The position numbers and the translations under genes were made by a program. From contig CP121313.1 in assembly GCA_043513815.1 (NCBI GenBank), forward strand, positions 4,278,001 through 4,342,000: a stretch of 64,000 nt of DNA, read 5' to 3'. Under the pieces are notes generated by a model. It made no database searches. It saw only the letters and a list, made by a program, of their open reading frames with translations, and had not been told where the DNA came from. Numbering within the stretch: the first letter of the stretch is position 1; each line of letters begins with the position of its first letter. This DNA comes from JANQIO01 sp043513815. GTDB taxonomy: Bacteria > Pseudomonadota > Gammaproteobacteria > Pseudomonadales > Halieaceae. Shown in pieces: positions 1 through 8,180 of the stretch.

Positions 1-1
1 G

Positions 2-805
2 ATGGGCCTGCCGCTGGAAGTACACCACCACGAAGTGGGCACCGCCGGTCAGTGCGAGATCGGCATACGCTTCGACACCCTGGTGGCCAAGGCTGACGCC
101 ACCCAGACCCTGAAATACTGCGTGCACAATGTCGCCCACGCCTACGGCAAGACGGCCACGTTCATGCCCAAGCCGCTTGTGGGTGACAACGGCAGCGGCA
201 TGCACGTACACCAGTCATTCGCCAAGGACGGTGAAAACATGTTCGCAGGTGATGAGTACGCGGGCCTGTCTGAAATGGCGCTGTTCTACATCGGCGGCAT
301 CATCAAGCATGCCCGGGCGATCAACGCCTTCACCAACGCCTCCACCAATAGCTACAAGCGCCTGGTACCGGGCTTCGAAGCGCCGGTGATGCTGGCGTAC
401 TCGGCCCGCAACCGTTCAGCGTCAATTCGTATTCCGTACGAACCCAGCCCCAAGGGCAAGCGCATCGAGGTTCGCTTCCCGGACCCCACCGCCAACCCTT
501 ACCTGGGCTTCGCGGCCATGCTGATGGCGGGTATCGATGGCATTCAGAACAAGATTCACCCCGGCGATGCCGCCGACAAGGATCTGTACGACCTGCCGCC
601 AGAAGAAGGCAAGGCGATCCCGACCGTGGCATCCAGCCTCTCCATGGCCCTGGAAGCCCTGGACGCAGACCGCGCCTTCCTCACCGCGGGCGGTGTGTTC
701 GACGACGACATGATTGATGGCTACATCGCATTGAAGTCAGAAGAGGTGGAAACCCTCGACATGACCACTCACCCGGTTGAGTTCGATATGTACTACTCAG
801 TCTAA
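2..805 (+). CDS. glnA: Glutamine synthetase type I (3' part, 5' end outside window)
   Basis: This is the C-terminal part (about 268 residues of the usual ~469) of the dodecameric glutamine synthetase, which makes glutamine from glutamate, ammonia and ATP in the cytoplasm. The visible catalytic signatures are VHHHEVGTAGQ near the start, GDNGSGMHVHQS (ATP-binding region), RNRSASIRIP and the glutamate-binding NRSA loop. The motif DLYDLPPEE at residues 195-203 of the fragment contains the tyrosine that is adenylylated in enteric GS, so control by GlnE is expected (family knowledge). The reading frame is open to base 1, and the first ATG at base 2 is internal to the protein. A strong intrinsic terminator follows about 50 bp downstream, so ntrBC is not simply read through from here. 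Confidence 0.97.
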   Translation: MGLPLEVHHHEVGTAGQCEIGIRFDTLVAKADATQTLKYCVHNVAHAYGKTATFMPKPLVGDNGSGMHVHQSFAKDGENMFAGDEYAGLSEMALFYIGGIIKHARAINAFTNASTNSYKRLVPGFEAPVMLAYSARNRSASIRIPYEPSPKGKRIEVRFPDPTANPYLGFAAMLMAGIDGIQNKIHPGDAADKDLYDLPPEEGKAIPTVASSLSMALEALDADRAFLTAGGVFDDDMIDGYIALKSEEVETLDMTTHPVEFDMYYSV

Positions 806-854
806 AAGACGACCAGGTCCGGAGCTGCCGGTTTCGGCAGCAGCAATACCTTGC

Positions 855-883
855 AAAGCCCGCCTCTCGGCGGGCTTTTTTTT
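855..883 (+). terminator. Rho-independent terminator after glnA
   Basis: The inverted repeat AAAGCCCGCC-tctc-GGCGGGCTTT is followed by a run of eight T. It lies 50 bp after the glnA stop codon and is a textbook intrinsic terminator. Confidence 0.93.
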
Positions 884-1010
884 GCTTGGCCGCAAACCGG
901 GTCCAGAACCCTTTCCTGTCAGATCATATGAACAGGGCAGCAAATCCATGCAATTGCTGGCGTCGCGGGCTTGGGGTACTTTAGAGAAGTATTGGTAGAG
1001 GGTTTTACAC

Positions 1011-1562
1011 GTGAAGCACCTGATGATTCTGCTGTTCTGCACCCTACTGGGCACCGCCGCGTTTGCCCAGGTGTACCGGGTGGTAGACGAAAACGGCAAT
1101 GTGACCTTCACTGACCGGCCACCGCCAGATGCGGAACGGGTCGATGTCCCAACGCCAAATTCAGCCCCGCCGCCGGCAACCGGTATCTACAACACCCCGG
1201 AGCCCGAGGCGACAGATGAGGAAGACAAGGCCAGCAGCTACCAGGTGGCCATCACCGCCCCCGCCAATGAAACCATCATCCCGCGGGGGCCCGGCAACTT
1301 CTCTGTCAGCGCCAGCGTGACACCGTCGCTGGGAGGCGGCCATCTGCTCCAGCTGCTGCTGGACGGCCAGCCGCGGCAGGAGCCACAGGCCGGCACTTCC
1401 TGGGCACTGACCAACGTATTCCGCGGGGAGCACAACATCACCGTGGCCGTCGTCGACAAGGACGGCAAGCAGCTCGCCAGCTCTGAGCCGGTCACTGTCT
1501 TCGTGTTCCGGCCTTCCAGCAACTTCAGAAAAAACCGGCCCAACCGACCCACGCCAAAATAA
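1011..1562 (+). CDS. DUF4124 domain-containing secreted protein
   Basis: A 183-residue exported protein. It starts with GTG and has an N-terminal signal peptide (MKHLMILLFCTLLGTAAFAQ, cleavage probably after AFA). The signal peptide is followed at once by the DUF4124 signature QVYRVVDENGNVTFTDRPP. A Pro-rich linker (residues ~45-70) leads to a beta-rich C-terminal half (residues ~75-170) that resembles a small Ig-like fold, and a basic tail ends the protein. The molecular function of DUF4124 is unknown. Genes of this family commonly sit between glnA and ntrB in gammaproteobacteria, as here, so a link with nitrogen status is possible but untested. It has its own transcription unit between the glnA terminator and the ntrB promoter region. 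Confidence 0.85.
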   Translation: MKHLMILLFCTLLGTAAFAQVYRVVDENGNVTFTDRPPPDAERVDVPTPNSAPPPATGIYNTPEPEATDEEDKASSYQVAITAPANETIIPRGPGNFSVSASVTPSLGGGHLLQLLLDGQPRQEPQAGTSWALTNVFRGEHNITVAVVDKDGKQLASSEPVTVFVFRPSSNFRKNRPNRPTPK

Positions 1563-1656
1563 TCGCCGCGGCCGCCCGGTCTCGGGACCATAGCCGCCCC
1601 GGCCCGGCATAGCCCGGCCCTACAATCGCTTGTGCTGGACGGCAGCCGCACATTAA

Positions 1657-1672
1657 TGCACCATATTGGTGC
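1657..1672 (+). promoter_or_regulatory. NtrC-binding-site-like palindrome (distal)
   Basis: TGCACCATATTGGTGC matches the NtrC enhancer consensus TGCACCA-N3-TGGTGCA apart from the last base. It lies about 150 bp upstream of the putative sigma-54 -24 element of ntrB, a usual enhancer distance. Confidence 0.75.
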
Positions 1673-1764
1673 GGCATCCGGCCTGCAACCGAACTGGCAC
1701 TGCAGGGCTGAGCCCTGATTTATATCTCCTTCGTGATTAGTTAGTACTTACTGTTCTCGAGGCT

Positions 1765-1782
1765 TGCACCATCTGTGGTGCA
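1765..1782 (+). promoter_or_regulatory. NtrC-binding-site-like palindrome (proximal, one extra base)
   Basis: TGCACCATCTGTGGTGCA has both NtrC half-sites (TGCACCA and TGGTGCA), but the central spacer is 4 instead of 3, so binding may be weaker. It lies about 30 bp upstream of the putative sigma-54 promoter. Confidence 0.6.
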
Positions 1783-1809
1783 TTATTTTTGGCCAAGGTC
1801 CGCCCAATG

Positions 1810-1826
1810 CTGGCGCTAATCTTGCA
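1810..1826 (+). promoter_or_regulatory. Sigma-54 promoter of ntrBC
   Basis: CTGGCGCTAATCTTGCA fits the sigma-54 consensus (C/T)TGGCAC-N5-TTGC(A/T). The invariant GG (1812-1813) and GC (1824-1825) have the correct 12-bp offset. Transcription would start near 1837, giving a ~40-nt leader before ntrB at 1878. With the two palindromes upstream it forms a plausible NtrC-autoregulated promoter. Confidence 0.72.
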
Positions 1827-1877
1827 AACGCTTTGCAAAGGATTACCGGCAGGTGCTGACCCGCCCTGCCAGCAGAT

Positions 1878-2960
1878 ATGATAGACAGCAGTTTTCACGC
1901 ACACATTATCGATAACCTGACCACTGCGGTCCTGGTGCTGAACCCGGACCTCACTCTCAGGTTTCTAAGCCCTGCCGCTGAGGCCATGCTGGAGTTGAGC
2001 CAGACCCGCAGCGTGGGCAGCCGGCTGGACGAGCTATTGCCCGACCAGCTGGAGTTCATTGCCCGCCAGCACCGGGAGGCACCGCCTGACGGCCCCTATA
2101 CCAACCGCGGCGTAAACCTTTCGACCAGCAGCGGTCACACGCTCGTTGTGGATTGCACGGTGTCGCCGCTGGTGGGAGACGGCCGCAATGTACTGGGCCT
2201 GGTCATTGAAATTCATCCGGTGGACCGCATCCGTCGCATCAGCCGCGAAGACAACCTGCTGACATCCCACGAAACCACCCAGGCCCTCATTCGCGGCCTG
2301 GCCCATGAAATCAAGAATCCCCTCGGTGGCCTGCGGGGTGCGGCCCAGTTGCTGGAACGGGAACTGCCGGACCCGGCCCTCGAGGAGTACACCCGCATCA
2401 TCATCGAAGAATCCGACCGACTCCGTGCACTGGTCGATCGCATGCTGGGGCCGCACAAGCAGCCGCGGGTCGCGTCGCTCAACGTTCACGAGGTGCTGGA
2501 ACACGTTCGAACCCTGCAGCAGGCCGAGACGGGAGAAAGTGTGCGCTTTGAGCGCGACTACGACCCGAGCTTGCCCAACCTGCTGGGCGATCGCAGCCAG
2601 TTGATCCAGGCCATTCTCAATATCGTGCGCAACGGCGTTCAGGCCACCACCAGCAACGAAGGGCCACGGGTATTGTCTCTGCGGACGCGGGTGCACCGGC
2701 AGTTTACGATCGGCTCCGTTCGCCACCGCCTGGCCTGCGGCATCTCCATCAGCGACAACGGCCCGGGGATACCTGAGGACCTCCGGGAATCCCTGTTTTT
2801 CCCCATGGTCAGTGGCCGGCCGGAGGGCAGTGGCCTGGGCCTGGCTATCTCCCAGGCAGTGGTCGCCAGGCACAAAGGCCTGATCGAGTGCGACAGCGAG
2901 CCCGGACGAACCGATTTCAACATCTATCTACCTCTGGAAACTGAACATGCATCGACCTGA
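1878..2960 (+). CDS. ntrB: Nitrogen regulation sensor histidine kinase NtrB
   Basis: A 360-residue cytosolic kinase/phosphatase that phosphorylates NtrC when nitrogen is scarce and is controlled by PII proteins (family knowledge). No membrane segment is seen. Residues ~8-115 form a PAS domain. The HisKA motif GLAHEIKNPLGG gives the phospho-acceptor His143. The HATPase N box has Asn248 (NIVRNGVQA), the G1 box DNGPGIP is at 293-299 and the G2 box GSGLGL at 317-322. Length equals the enteric homologue (~349) within a few residues. The ATG at 1878 has only a weak Shine-Dalgarno (AGCAG). The 3' end overlaps ntrC by 14 bp, consistent with a coupled ntrBC operon. Confidence 0.96.
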   Translation: MIDSSFHAHIIDNLTTAVLVLNPDLTLRFLSPAAEAMLELSQTRSVGSRLDELLPDQLEFIARQHREAPPDGPYTNRGVNLSTSSGHTLVVDCTVSPLVGDGRNVLGLVIEIHPVDRIRRISREDNLLTSHETTQALIRGLAHEIKNPLGGLRGAAQLLERELPDPALEEYTRIIIEESDRLRALVDRMLGPHKQPRVASLNVHEVLEHVRTLQQAETGESVRFERDYDPSLPNLLGDRSQLIQAILNIVRNGVQATTSNEGPRVLSLRTRVHRQFTIGSVRHRLACGISISDNGPGIPEDLRESLFFPMVSGRPEGSGLGLAISQAVVARHKGLIECDSEPGRTDFNIYLPLETEHAST

Positions 2961-4353
2961 ACGAGTCTGGATCGTCGACGACGACCGATCCATCCGCTGG
3001 GTGCTGGAGAAAGCGCTAAGCCAGGCCGGCCTCGAAACCGAGTGCTTCGACAATGGCGAAACCCTGCTGAAACAGCTGGAACGCAAACAACCAGACGCCA
3101 TTGTCAGCGACATCCGCATGCCCGGGATGGACGGACTGAGCCTGCTGTCCCACATACAGGAAGTATTGCCATCACTGCCGGTAATCATCACCACTGCCCA
3201 CTCCGATCTGGACAGCGCCGTCGCCTCCTACCAGCACGGCGCCTTTGAGTACCTGCCCAAGCCCTTCGACATTGACGAAGTTGTCGCCATCACCGAGCGG
3301 GCGCTGGCCCAGGCCCGCGAACAGGGCGGTAGCGTGGCGGATACCGAGGCGACGGTAGCCGACACCGAAATCATTGGCGAAGCACCTGCCATGCAGGAAG
3401 TGTTTCGCGCCATCGGCCGGCTCTCTCATTCCCATATCACCGTCCTGATTAACGGCGAGTCAGGTACCGGCAAGTAGCTGGTCGCCCGGGCCCTGCACCG
3501 CCACAGCCCGCGCAAGTCAGAGCCCTTCATTGCACTTAACATGGCTGCCATACCCCGCGACCTGATGGAGTCGGAACTGTTCGGCCACGAGAAAGGCGCC
3601 TTCACGGGTGCCAACAATATGCGCCGTGGCCGCTTCGAGCAGGCCGATGGCGGCACCCTGTTCCTTGATGAAATCGGCGATATGCCGCCGGAAACACAGA
3701 CCCGCCTGCTGCGAGTACTGGCCGACGGCGAATTCTATCGGGTCGGTGGCCATACCCCGATCAAGGTGGACGTGCGCATCATCGCCGCCACTCACCAGGA
3801 TCTGGAAAAACTGGTGGAGGGCAACAGCTTCCGCGAAGACCTGTTTCACCGTCTCAACGTGATCCGCATCCACATTCCCAAGCTGGCAGAGCGCCGCGAG
3901 GACATTCCCCAGCTGATGCAGCATTTCTTTGCCAGTGCGGCGGAGGAACTGGGCGTGGATCCCAAGGTGCTGCTGCCGGAGACGGAGGCATTCCTGCAAG
4001 GGCTGGACTGGCCCGGCAATGTGCGCCAGCTGGAGAATGCATGCCGCTGGATCACGGTGATGGCCTCGGGCCGCGAGGTGCACCTGGGCGATCTGCCTCC
4101 GGAGCTGTCCCAGCACCAGGGTAGCGACGCGCCAGAGAGCGATAGCTGGCACAAGCTGCTCAGGCTATGGGCCGAGAGCGAGCTGTCCCAGGGGCGCAAA
4201 CAGCTACTGGAGCAGGCCTTGCCGGAGTTCGAACGCATCATGATCGAGACCGCGCTGGGCCACACTCGCGGGCGCAAGCGTGATGCCTCCCAGTTACTGG
4301 GCTGGGGCCGCAATACGCTGACCAGGAAAATGAAAGAGCTGGGGATGAGCTGA
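2947..4353 (+). pseudogene. ntrC: Nitrogen response regulator NtrC, interrupted by in-frame TAG
   Basis: The full frame would give about 468 residues, the normal NtrC length: receiver domain (1-120, phospho-Asp55 in VSDIRMPG, Lys in LPKPF), AAA+ sigma-54 activator domain (~140-380) and a Fis-type HTH at the C terminus (RDASQLLGWGRNTLTRKM). Codon 177 (3475-3477) is TAG where the family has GAG (Glu), directly after Walker A GESGTGK. One G-to-T change explains it. After the stop the frame continues cleanly with LVARALHRHSPR, the sigma-54 contact motif GAFTGA and Walker B GGTLFLDEIGD. Without suppression, the product is a 176-residue receiver stub. Re-initiation at ATG 3541 would give 270 residues without Walker A. 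The rest of the gene is undamaged, so the change is very recent or a base-call error. Confidence 0.93.
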
Positions 4354-4358
4354 GCCGC

Positions 4359-4823
4359 GTGCTCAATATCGTTCTCTACCAGCCGGAAATCCCCCCCAAT
4401 ACCGGCAACATCATCCGCCTGTGCGCCAATACCGGCTGCCAGTTGCACCTGGTGCGGCCCCTGGGTTTTACGCTGGATGACAAACGCCTGCGGCGGGCAG
4501 GCCTGGATTATGAGGAGTGGGCCAGCGTGGCGGTGCACGACAACTGGCAGGCCTGTGTTGAAACCTTGAGTGACAGCACGCTCTATGCGCTCAGCACCCG
4601 CGGGACTGCGCCCTACAGCGCAGCATCATTCAAGGAAGGGGACGGCCTGGTATTCGGCCCCGAAACCCGGGGCCTGCCGACAGAATTACTGGAAAGCCTG
4701 CCGCCAGAGCAGCGCCTGCGCATCCCCATGCTGGACCACAGTCGCAGCCTCAACCTGAGCAACGCCGCGGCAGTGGTGGTCTACGAAGCCTGGCGTCAGC
4801 TAGGCTTCGCAGGAGGCGCCTGA
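4359..4823 (+). CDS. trmL: tRNA (cytidine(34)-2'-O)-methyltransferase TrmL
   Basis: A 154-residue SPOUT-class methyltransferase (YibK) that 2'-O-methylates the wobble nucleotide of tRNA-Leu isoacceptors. Family signatures are the N-terminal MLNIVLYQPEIPPNTGNIIR, HLVRPLGF, the SAM-knot residues GDGLVFGPETRGLP and the C-terminal MLDHSRSLNLSNAAAVVVYE. It starts with GTG, 5 bp after the ntrC stop, so it is probably cotranscribed with ntrBC. Length is typical (E. coli 157). Confidence 0.95.
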   Translation: MLNIVLYQPEIPPNTGNIIRLCANTGCQLHLVRPLGFTLDDKRLRRAGLDYEEWASVAVHDNWQACVETLSDSTLYALSTRGTAPYSAASFKEGDGLVFGPETRGLPTELLESLPPEQRLRIPMLDHSRSLNLSNAAAVVVYEAWRQLGFAGGA

Positions 4824-4842
4824 CGGGTTCATCCGGGCGCTG

Positions 4843-4898
4843 TCGCCCGGATAGGGTCGCCCGGATAGGGTCCCCCGGACAGGGTCGCCCGGATAGGG
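4843..4898. repeat. 14-bp tandem repeat, 4 units
   Basis: Four head-to-tail copies of TCGCCCGGATAGGG at 4843, 4857, 4871 and 4885; the third differs at two bases. The array fills the space between the convergent trmL and secB genes. No gene or clear hairpin terminator is seen in it. Confidence 0.9.
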
Positions 4899-4944
4899 TC
4901 GCCTGCCCGGAAGCGCCGGGCCAGGCACACCCCTCTGGAGGTTG

Positions 4945-5448
4945 TTAGCTCTCCGCCTTGGCTGCCGCTTGCTGCTGGGCCTGTTGCAACGCCTGGGCAT
5001 AGAGGCCTTCGAAATTCACCTGGGCCAGCATCAGTGCCGGGAAGGTGCCCTTGGTGACGATGTTGTCGATGGTCTCGCGAGCGTAGGGGAACAGCACGTT
5101 GGGGCAGTAGATGCCCAGTATGCGGCGCAGTTCTTCCTCGGCGATGCCGCGAATAGAGAAAATGCCCGCCTGCTGCACTTCGATCAGGAAGGCGGTTTCT
5201 TCCTGCAGCTTGGCCGTAATGGTAATGGTCAGCGTGATCTCATAGGCGTCGCTGTCCATCGCCGTGCTCTGGGTGCGCAGGTCGACGTTGACCGCCGGGC
5301 GGTACTCCTTGCGGAATACGTCGGGCGAGCCCGGTGATTCGAATGACAGGTCCTTCAGATAGACCCGCTGCAGCACAAACTCCTGCTGCGCCTGGCCTTC
5401 GGCTGCCGCACCTGCGGCTTCTGTTCCGTTTTGCTGTTCATCAGCCAT
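4945..5448 (-). CDS. secB: Protein-export chaperone SecB
   Basis: A 167-residue cytosolic tetrameric chaperone that keeps preproteins unfolded and hands them to SecA. Family features seen are FVLQRVYLKDLSFESPGSP near residue 25, the acidic SecA-contact region and the conserved LFPYARETIDNIVTKGTFPA block (residues ~120-140), with an Ala/Gln-rich tail. The ~22-residue N-terminal extension rich in Ala/Gln/Glu is common in SecB of related bacteria. It is the last gene of the yibN-grxC-secB operon, with about 24 bp between grxC and secB, the same order as in enterics. Confidence 0.96.
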   Translation of the reverse strand: MADEQQNGTEAAGAAAEGQAQQEFVLQRVYLKDLSFESPGSPDVFRKEYRPAVNVDLRTQSTAMDSDAYEITLTITITAKLQEETAFLIEVQQAGIFSIRGIAEEELRRILGIYCPNVLFPYARETIDNIVTKGTFPALMLAQVNFEGLYAQALQQAQQQAAAKAES

Positions 5449-5472
5449 GTTATTACTCCCTGAAAGGTTTCG

Positions 5473-5730
5473 TTATTGCGCGGCGCCGAGCAGCGGGTCC
5501 AATTCCCCGCGCTGCTCCAACAGCCATAAATCATCAAAGCCACCGATGTGGCGCTCACCGATCCAGATCTGCGGCACTGTATGGCGACCGCTCTCGGTTT
5601 CCATCCGCTGGCGCAGCTCCGGGTTACCGTCCACCGACGTATCCTGGTAGTCCACGCCCTTGGCATCCAGCAGCTGTTTAGCGCGGATGCAGTAAGGGCA
5701 AAAGCGGGTTGTGTAGAGACGAATACCCAT
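5473..5730 (-). CDS. grxC: Glutaredoxin 3
   Basis: An 85-residue dithiol glutaredoxin that reduces disulfides with glutathione in the cytoplasm. The active site CPYC is at residues ~11-14 (YTTRFCPYCIRAKQLL). The cis-Pro glutathione-binding loop TVPQIWIGERHIGGFDDL also matches the family. I chose the ATG at 5730, which starts 2 bp after the yibN stop and gives the standard GrxC length; a longer frame upstream lies inside yibN. Middle gene of yibN-grxC-secB. Confidence 0.95.
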   Translation of the reverse strand: MGIRLYTTRFCPYCIRAKQLLDAKGVDYQDTSVDGNPELRQRMETESGRHTVPQIWIGERHIGGFDDLWLLEQRGELDPLLGAAQ

Positions 5731-5732
5731 AC

Positions 5733-6140
5733 CTACTTCACCAGCGGCAGTTGCTGCTGGCCCCACTCCATCATGCCACCGCTCATCCGGTACACCCGGC
5801 TGTATCCCGCCTGCCCCAGCTTTTTGCCAACGGCGCCGGAATGCTGGCCCATCTTGCAGACCAGCACCATGGGCTTTTCCTTGTACTTGTCGAGCTCCGC
5901 CATGCGCCCATCCATCTTGGCCGCCGGGATATTGACCGCATTGGCGATGTGCCCCTTGCCGTAATCACCACTATCCCGCAGGTCGACAAAAAGGCCGTCC
6001 TCGGCATTGACCAGGCTGATGGCCTGCTGGGGTGAAAGGGTCTGGCCGCTCTTGCGCGACTCGTACTGCAACAGCATGCCTATGGCGACCACAAGGGCGC
6101 CGACAAGCATCCACTGTTGTGCTAGAAACTCGAATATCAC
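5733..6140 (-). CDS. yibN: Membrane-anchored rhodanese-like protein (YibN family)
   Basis: A 135-residue protein with one N-terminal transmembrane segment (about residues 10-25, MLVGALVVAIGMLL). A single rhodanese domain (~35-132) follows and carries the persulfide-forming cysteine Cys95 in the loop VCKMGQHS. The conserved DLRDSGDYGKGHIANAVNIP block supports a sulfurtransferase fold; the actual substrate is not known. It is the first gene of the yibN-grxC-secB operon and is divergent from gpmI, the standard arrangement in gammaproteobacteria. Confidence 0.9.
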   Translation of the reverse strand: MIFEFLAQQWMLVGALVVAIGMLLQYESRKSGQTLSPQQAISLVNAEDGLFVDLRDSGDYGKGHIANAVNIPAAKMDGRMAELDKYKEKPMVLVCKMGQHSGAVGKKLGQAGYSRVYRMSGGMMEWGQQQLPLVK

Positions 6141-6320
6141 TGGGCGTTCTCAGGAAGTTCCGGACGTGTCGAGAGGTCCCGCCAACCGGAGCCCCCCCAA
6201 AAGGGCGCCAAGTATACAGTGTCTTTTCACTCCTGAAAACGCGTGATCCCGTGAACTGCAAGGCCATAACGGGTACACTGCGGGCCTCGTTTTTACTGCT
6301 TTCCGACACCTGCTGACGCC

Positions 6321-8180
6321 ATGAATGAATCCCCACGAACCCCCCGGCTGCTGATCGTGCTCGACGGCTTTGGCTACCGCGAGGACACCGAAGACAATGC
6401 CATCGCTAATGCCAACACCCCGGTCTGGGACCGCCTCTGGGCGGAGGCGCCCCATACCCTGATTTCGGGCTCCGGCAAGGACGTGGGCCTGCCGGAAGGC
6501 CAGATGGGCAACTCCGAAGTGGGTCATATGAGCCTGGGCTCTGGCCGCGTCATCTACCAGAACATGACCCGCATCGATCACGCCATAGAAACCGGCACCT
6601 TCAACACCAACCCGGCCTACTGCGACGCCATTGATGCCGCAAGAGACGCCGGTGGCGCTGTACATCTCATGGGCCTGCTGTCGCCCGGCGGCGTGCACAG
6701 TCATGAACGGCACTTCGCCGCCGCTATTCGACTGGCCCACGCCCGCGGCGCAAAGCGTGTCTACCTGCACGCCTTCCTCGACGGCCGCGACACACCGCCC
6801 CGCAGCGCTGAACCCTCCCTGTTGGCCATGCAGAATCTGTTTTCGGAACTGGGCTGTGGCCGGGTGGCCAGCGTCACCGGTCGCTACTACGCCATGGACC
6901 GGGACAACCGCTGGGACCGGACCGAACAGGCCTGGGCCCTGCTGACCCGCGCCGAGGCGCCTTACACCGCTACTAGCGCCACTGCCGCCCTGGCCGACGC
7001 CTACGACCGCGATGAGAACGACGAATTCGTGAAACCCACCCTGGTGCGCGCCGCTGGCGAGCCCGAGGTAAAAATCGCCGACGGTGACAGCGTGCTGTTC
7101 ATGAACTTCCGCGCCGACCGGGCCCGGCAGCTCAGTCGCGCCTTTGTGGACGCCGACTTTGACAATTTTGACCGCGGCGCCGTACCGGCACTGTCTGCGT
7201 TTGTGCAGACCACCGAGTACGCCGCCGATATCGTCAACTTCGCCAACGGCGACATGGTCGGCCACACCGGCAAGCTCATCCGCCGCAATCGCGAGCAGCT
7301 CGAGACGCTGCGCAACCAGCGCCGGGAGCTGCTGGTCGCCCGCGGCCGCCAGCAGGAACTGATCAGCCGCGAAATGCAGACCGCCTACCAGATGGGAAAA
7401 CAGGCCCAGCTGCGTGTGTTACTCAATCAGGAAGACCCGGCTACCCTCGCCAGGGCTATGACCTACTACGATTATTTCTATCAGGCACGGCTGGAGCACA
7501 TCAGTCGCTACCTGGAGATTGTCGAGCGCATCAACACCCTGGAGCCCGAAATCCGCGGTACCACCCGGACCCTGGAAGCCAACGAGCAGACCCTGGAAAC
7601 ACAGCAGGGCGAGCTGCTCGCCCGGCAGCGACAGCGGCAGCGGGAACTGGCCGAACTCAATGCCACCATCGAGACCAAGGACCAGCGCTTGCAGAAACTG
7701 TCCCAGGACCAGGAGGAACTGCAGCGGCTGCTGGAAGTCATAGAACAGGCCGTTGCCGAGCTGGAAGTGCCAGATGCCTACCAGCCCTTTGCCAATGCCC
7801 AGGGCAGCATGCCCTGGCCGGTGGCCGGGCGCGCCAGCAACCGCTACGGCGCGCGCCGGGGCGGCGGCAGCAAACTGCGCTGGCAGGGGCTGGTGATCCC
7901 CGCTGAAGAAGGCAGCGAGGTCAACGCCATTCACCATGGCCGGGTAGTGTTCGCCGACTGGTTCCGCGGTTCCGGGCTGCTGCTGATCATTGATCACGGC
8001 GACGGCTACATGAGCCTCTACGCGCGCAATCAGGCGCTGCTGCGCGATGTGGGCGAGTGGGTCTCAGCGGGCTCGGCAGTAGCCACAGTCGGCAACAGCG
8101 GCGGCCAGGCCGAGTCAGCCCTGTACTTCGAGATTCGCGAGGGAGGCAAGCCCACCAATCCCGGACCATGGCTGGAATAG
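6321..8180 (+). CDS. Chimeric frame: truncated GpmI joined to truncated EnvC
   Basis: Residues 1-304 match the N-terminal 60 percent of cofactor-independent phosphoglycerate mutase: LLIVLDGFGYR, catalytic-Ser motif MGNSEVGH, DGRDTPP, GRYYAMDRDNRW, NFRADRARQL. After EYAADI about 100 residues expected in GpmI are missing. A short patch VNFANGDMVGHTGKL (~305-319) comes from further along GpmI, and from residue ~320 the sequence is EnvC: a long coiled coil (320-480) and a degenerate LytM domain (~500-617, DHGDGYMSLYARNQ, LYFEIREGG, PGPWLE). GpmI thus lacks its C-terminal metal site (DHGN) and EnvC lacks its signal peptide and coiled-coil start. Neither activity is expected: EnvC must be periplasmic to activate AmiA/B. 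In relatives gpmI and envC are separate neighbours, so deletion or assembly collapse is likely. Confidence 0.85.
   Translation: MNESPRTPRLLIVLDGFGYREDTEDNAIANANTPVWDRLWAEAPHTLISGSGKDVGLPEGQMGNSEVGHMSLGSGRVIYQNMTRIDHAIETGTFNTNPAYCDAIDAARDAGGAVHLMGLLSPGGVHSHERHFAAAIRLAHARGAKRVYLHAFLDGRDTPPRSAEPSLLAMQNLFSELGCGRVASVTGRYYAMDRDNRWDRTEQAWALLTRAEAPYTATSATAALADAYDRDENDEFVKPTLVRAAGEPEVKIADGDSVLFMNFRADRARQLSRAFVDADFDNFDRGAVPALSAFVQTTEYAADIVNFANGDMVGHTGKLIRRNREQLETLRNQRRELLVARGRQQELISREMQTAYQMGKQAQLRVLLNQEDPATLARAMTYYDYFYQARLEHISRYLEIVERINTLEPEIRGTTRTLEANEQTLETQQGELLARQRQRQRELAELNATIETKDQRLQKLSQDQEELQRLLEVIEQAVAELEVPDAYQPFANAQGSMPWPVAGRASNRYGARRGGGSKLRWQGLVIPAEEGSEVNAIHHGRVVFADWFRGSGLLLIIDHGDGYMSLYARNQALLRDVGEWVSAGSAVATVGNSGGQAESALYFEIREGGKPTNPGPWLE

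Noticed and set aside
1695..1710. Alternative sigma-54 promoter TGGCACTGCAGGGCTG
   Set aside because: The GG and GC elements are one base too close (11 instead of 12), and it lacks the TTGC core found at 1822-1825.
6150..7265. Long minus-strand frame of 371 residues opposite gpmI
   Set aside because: Gly/Val/His-rich composition typical of antisense to a high-GC gene; gpmI motifs on the plus strand are unmistakable.
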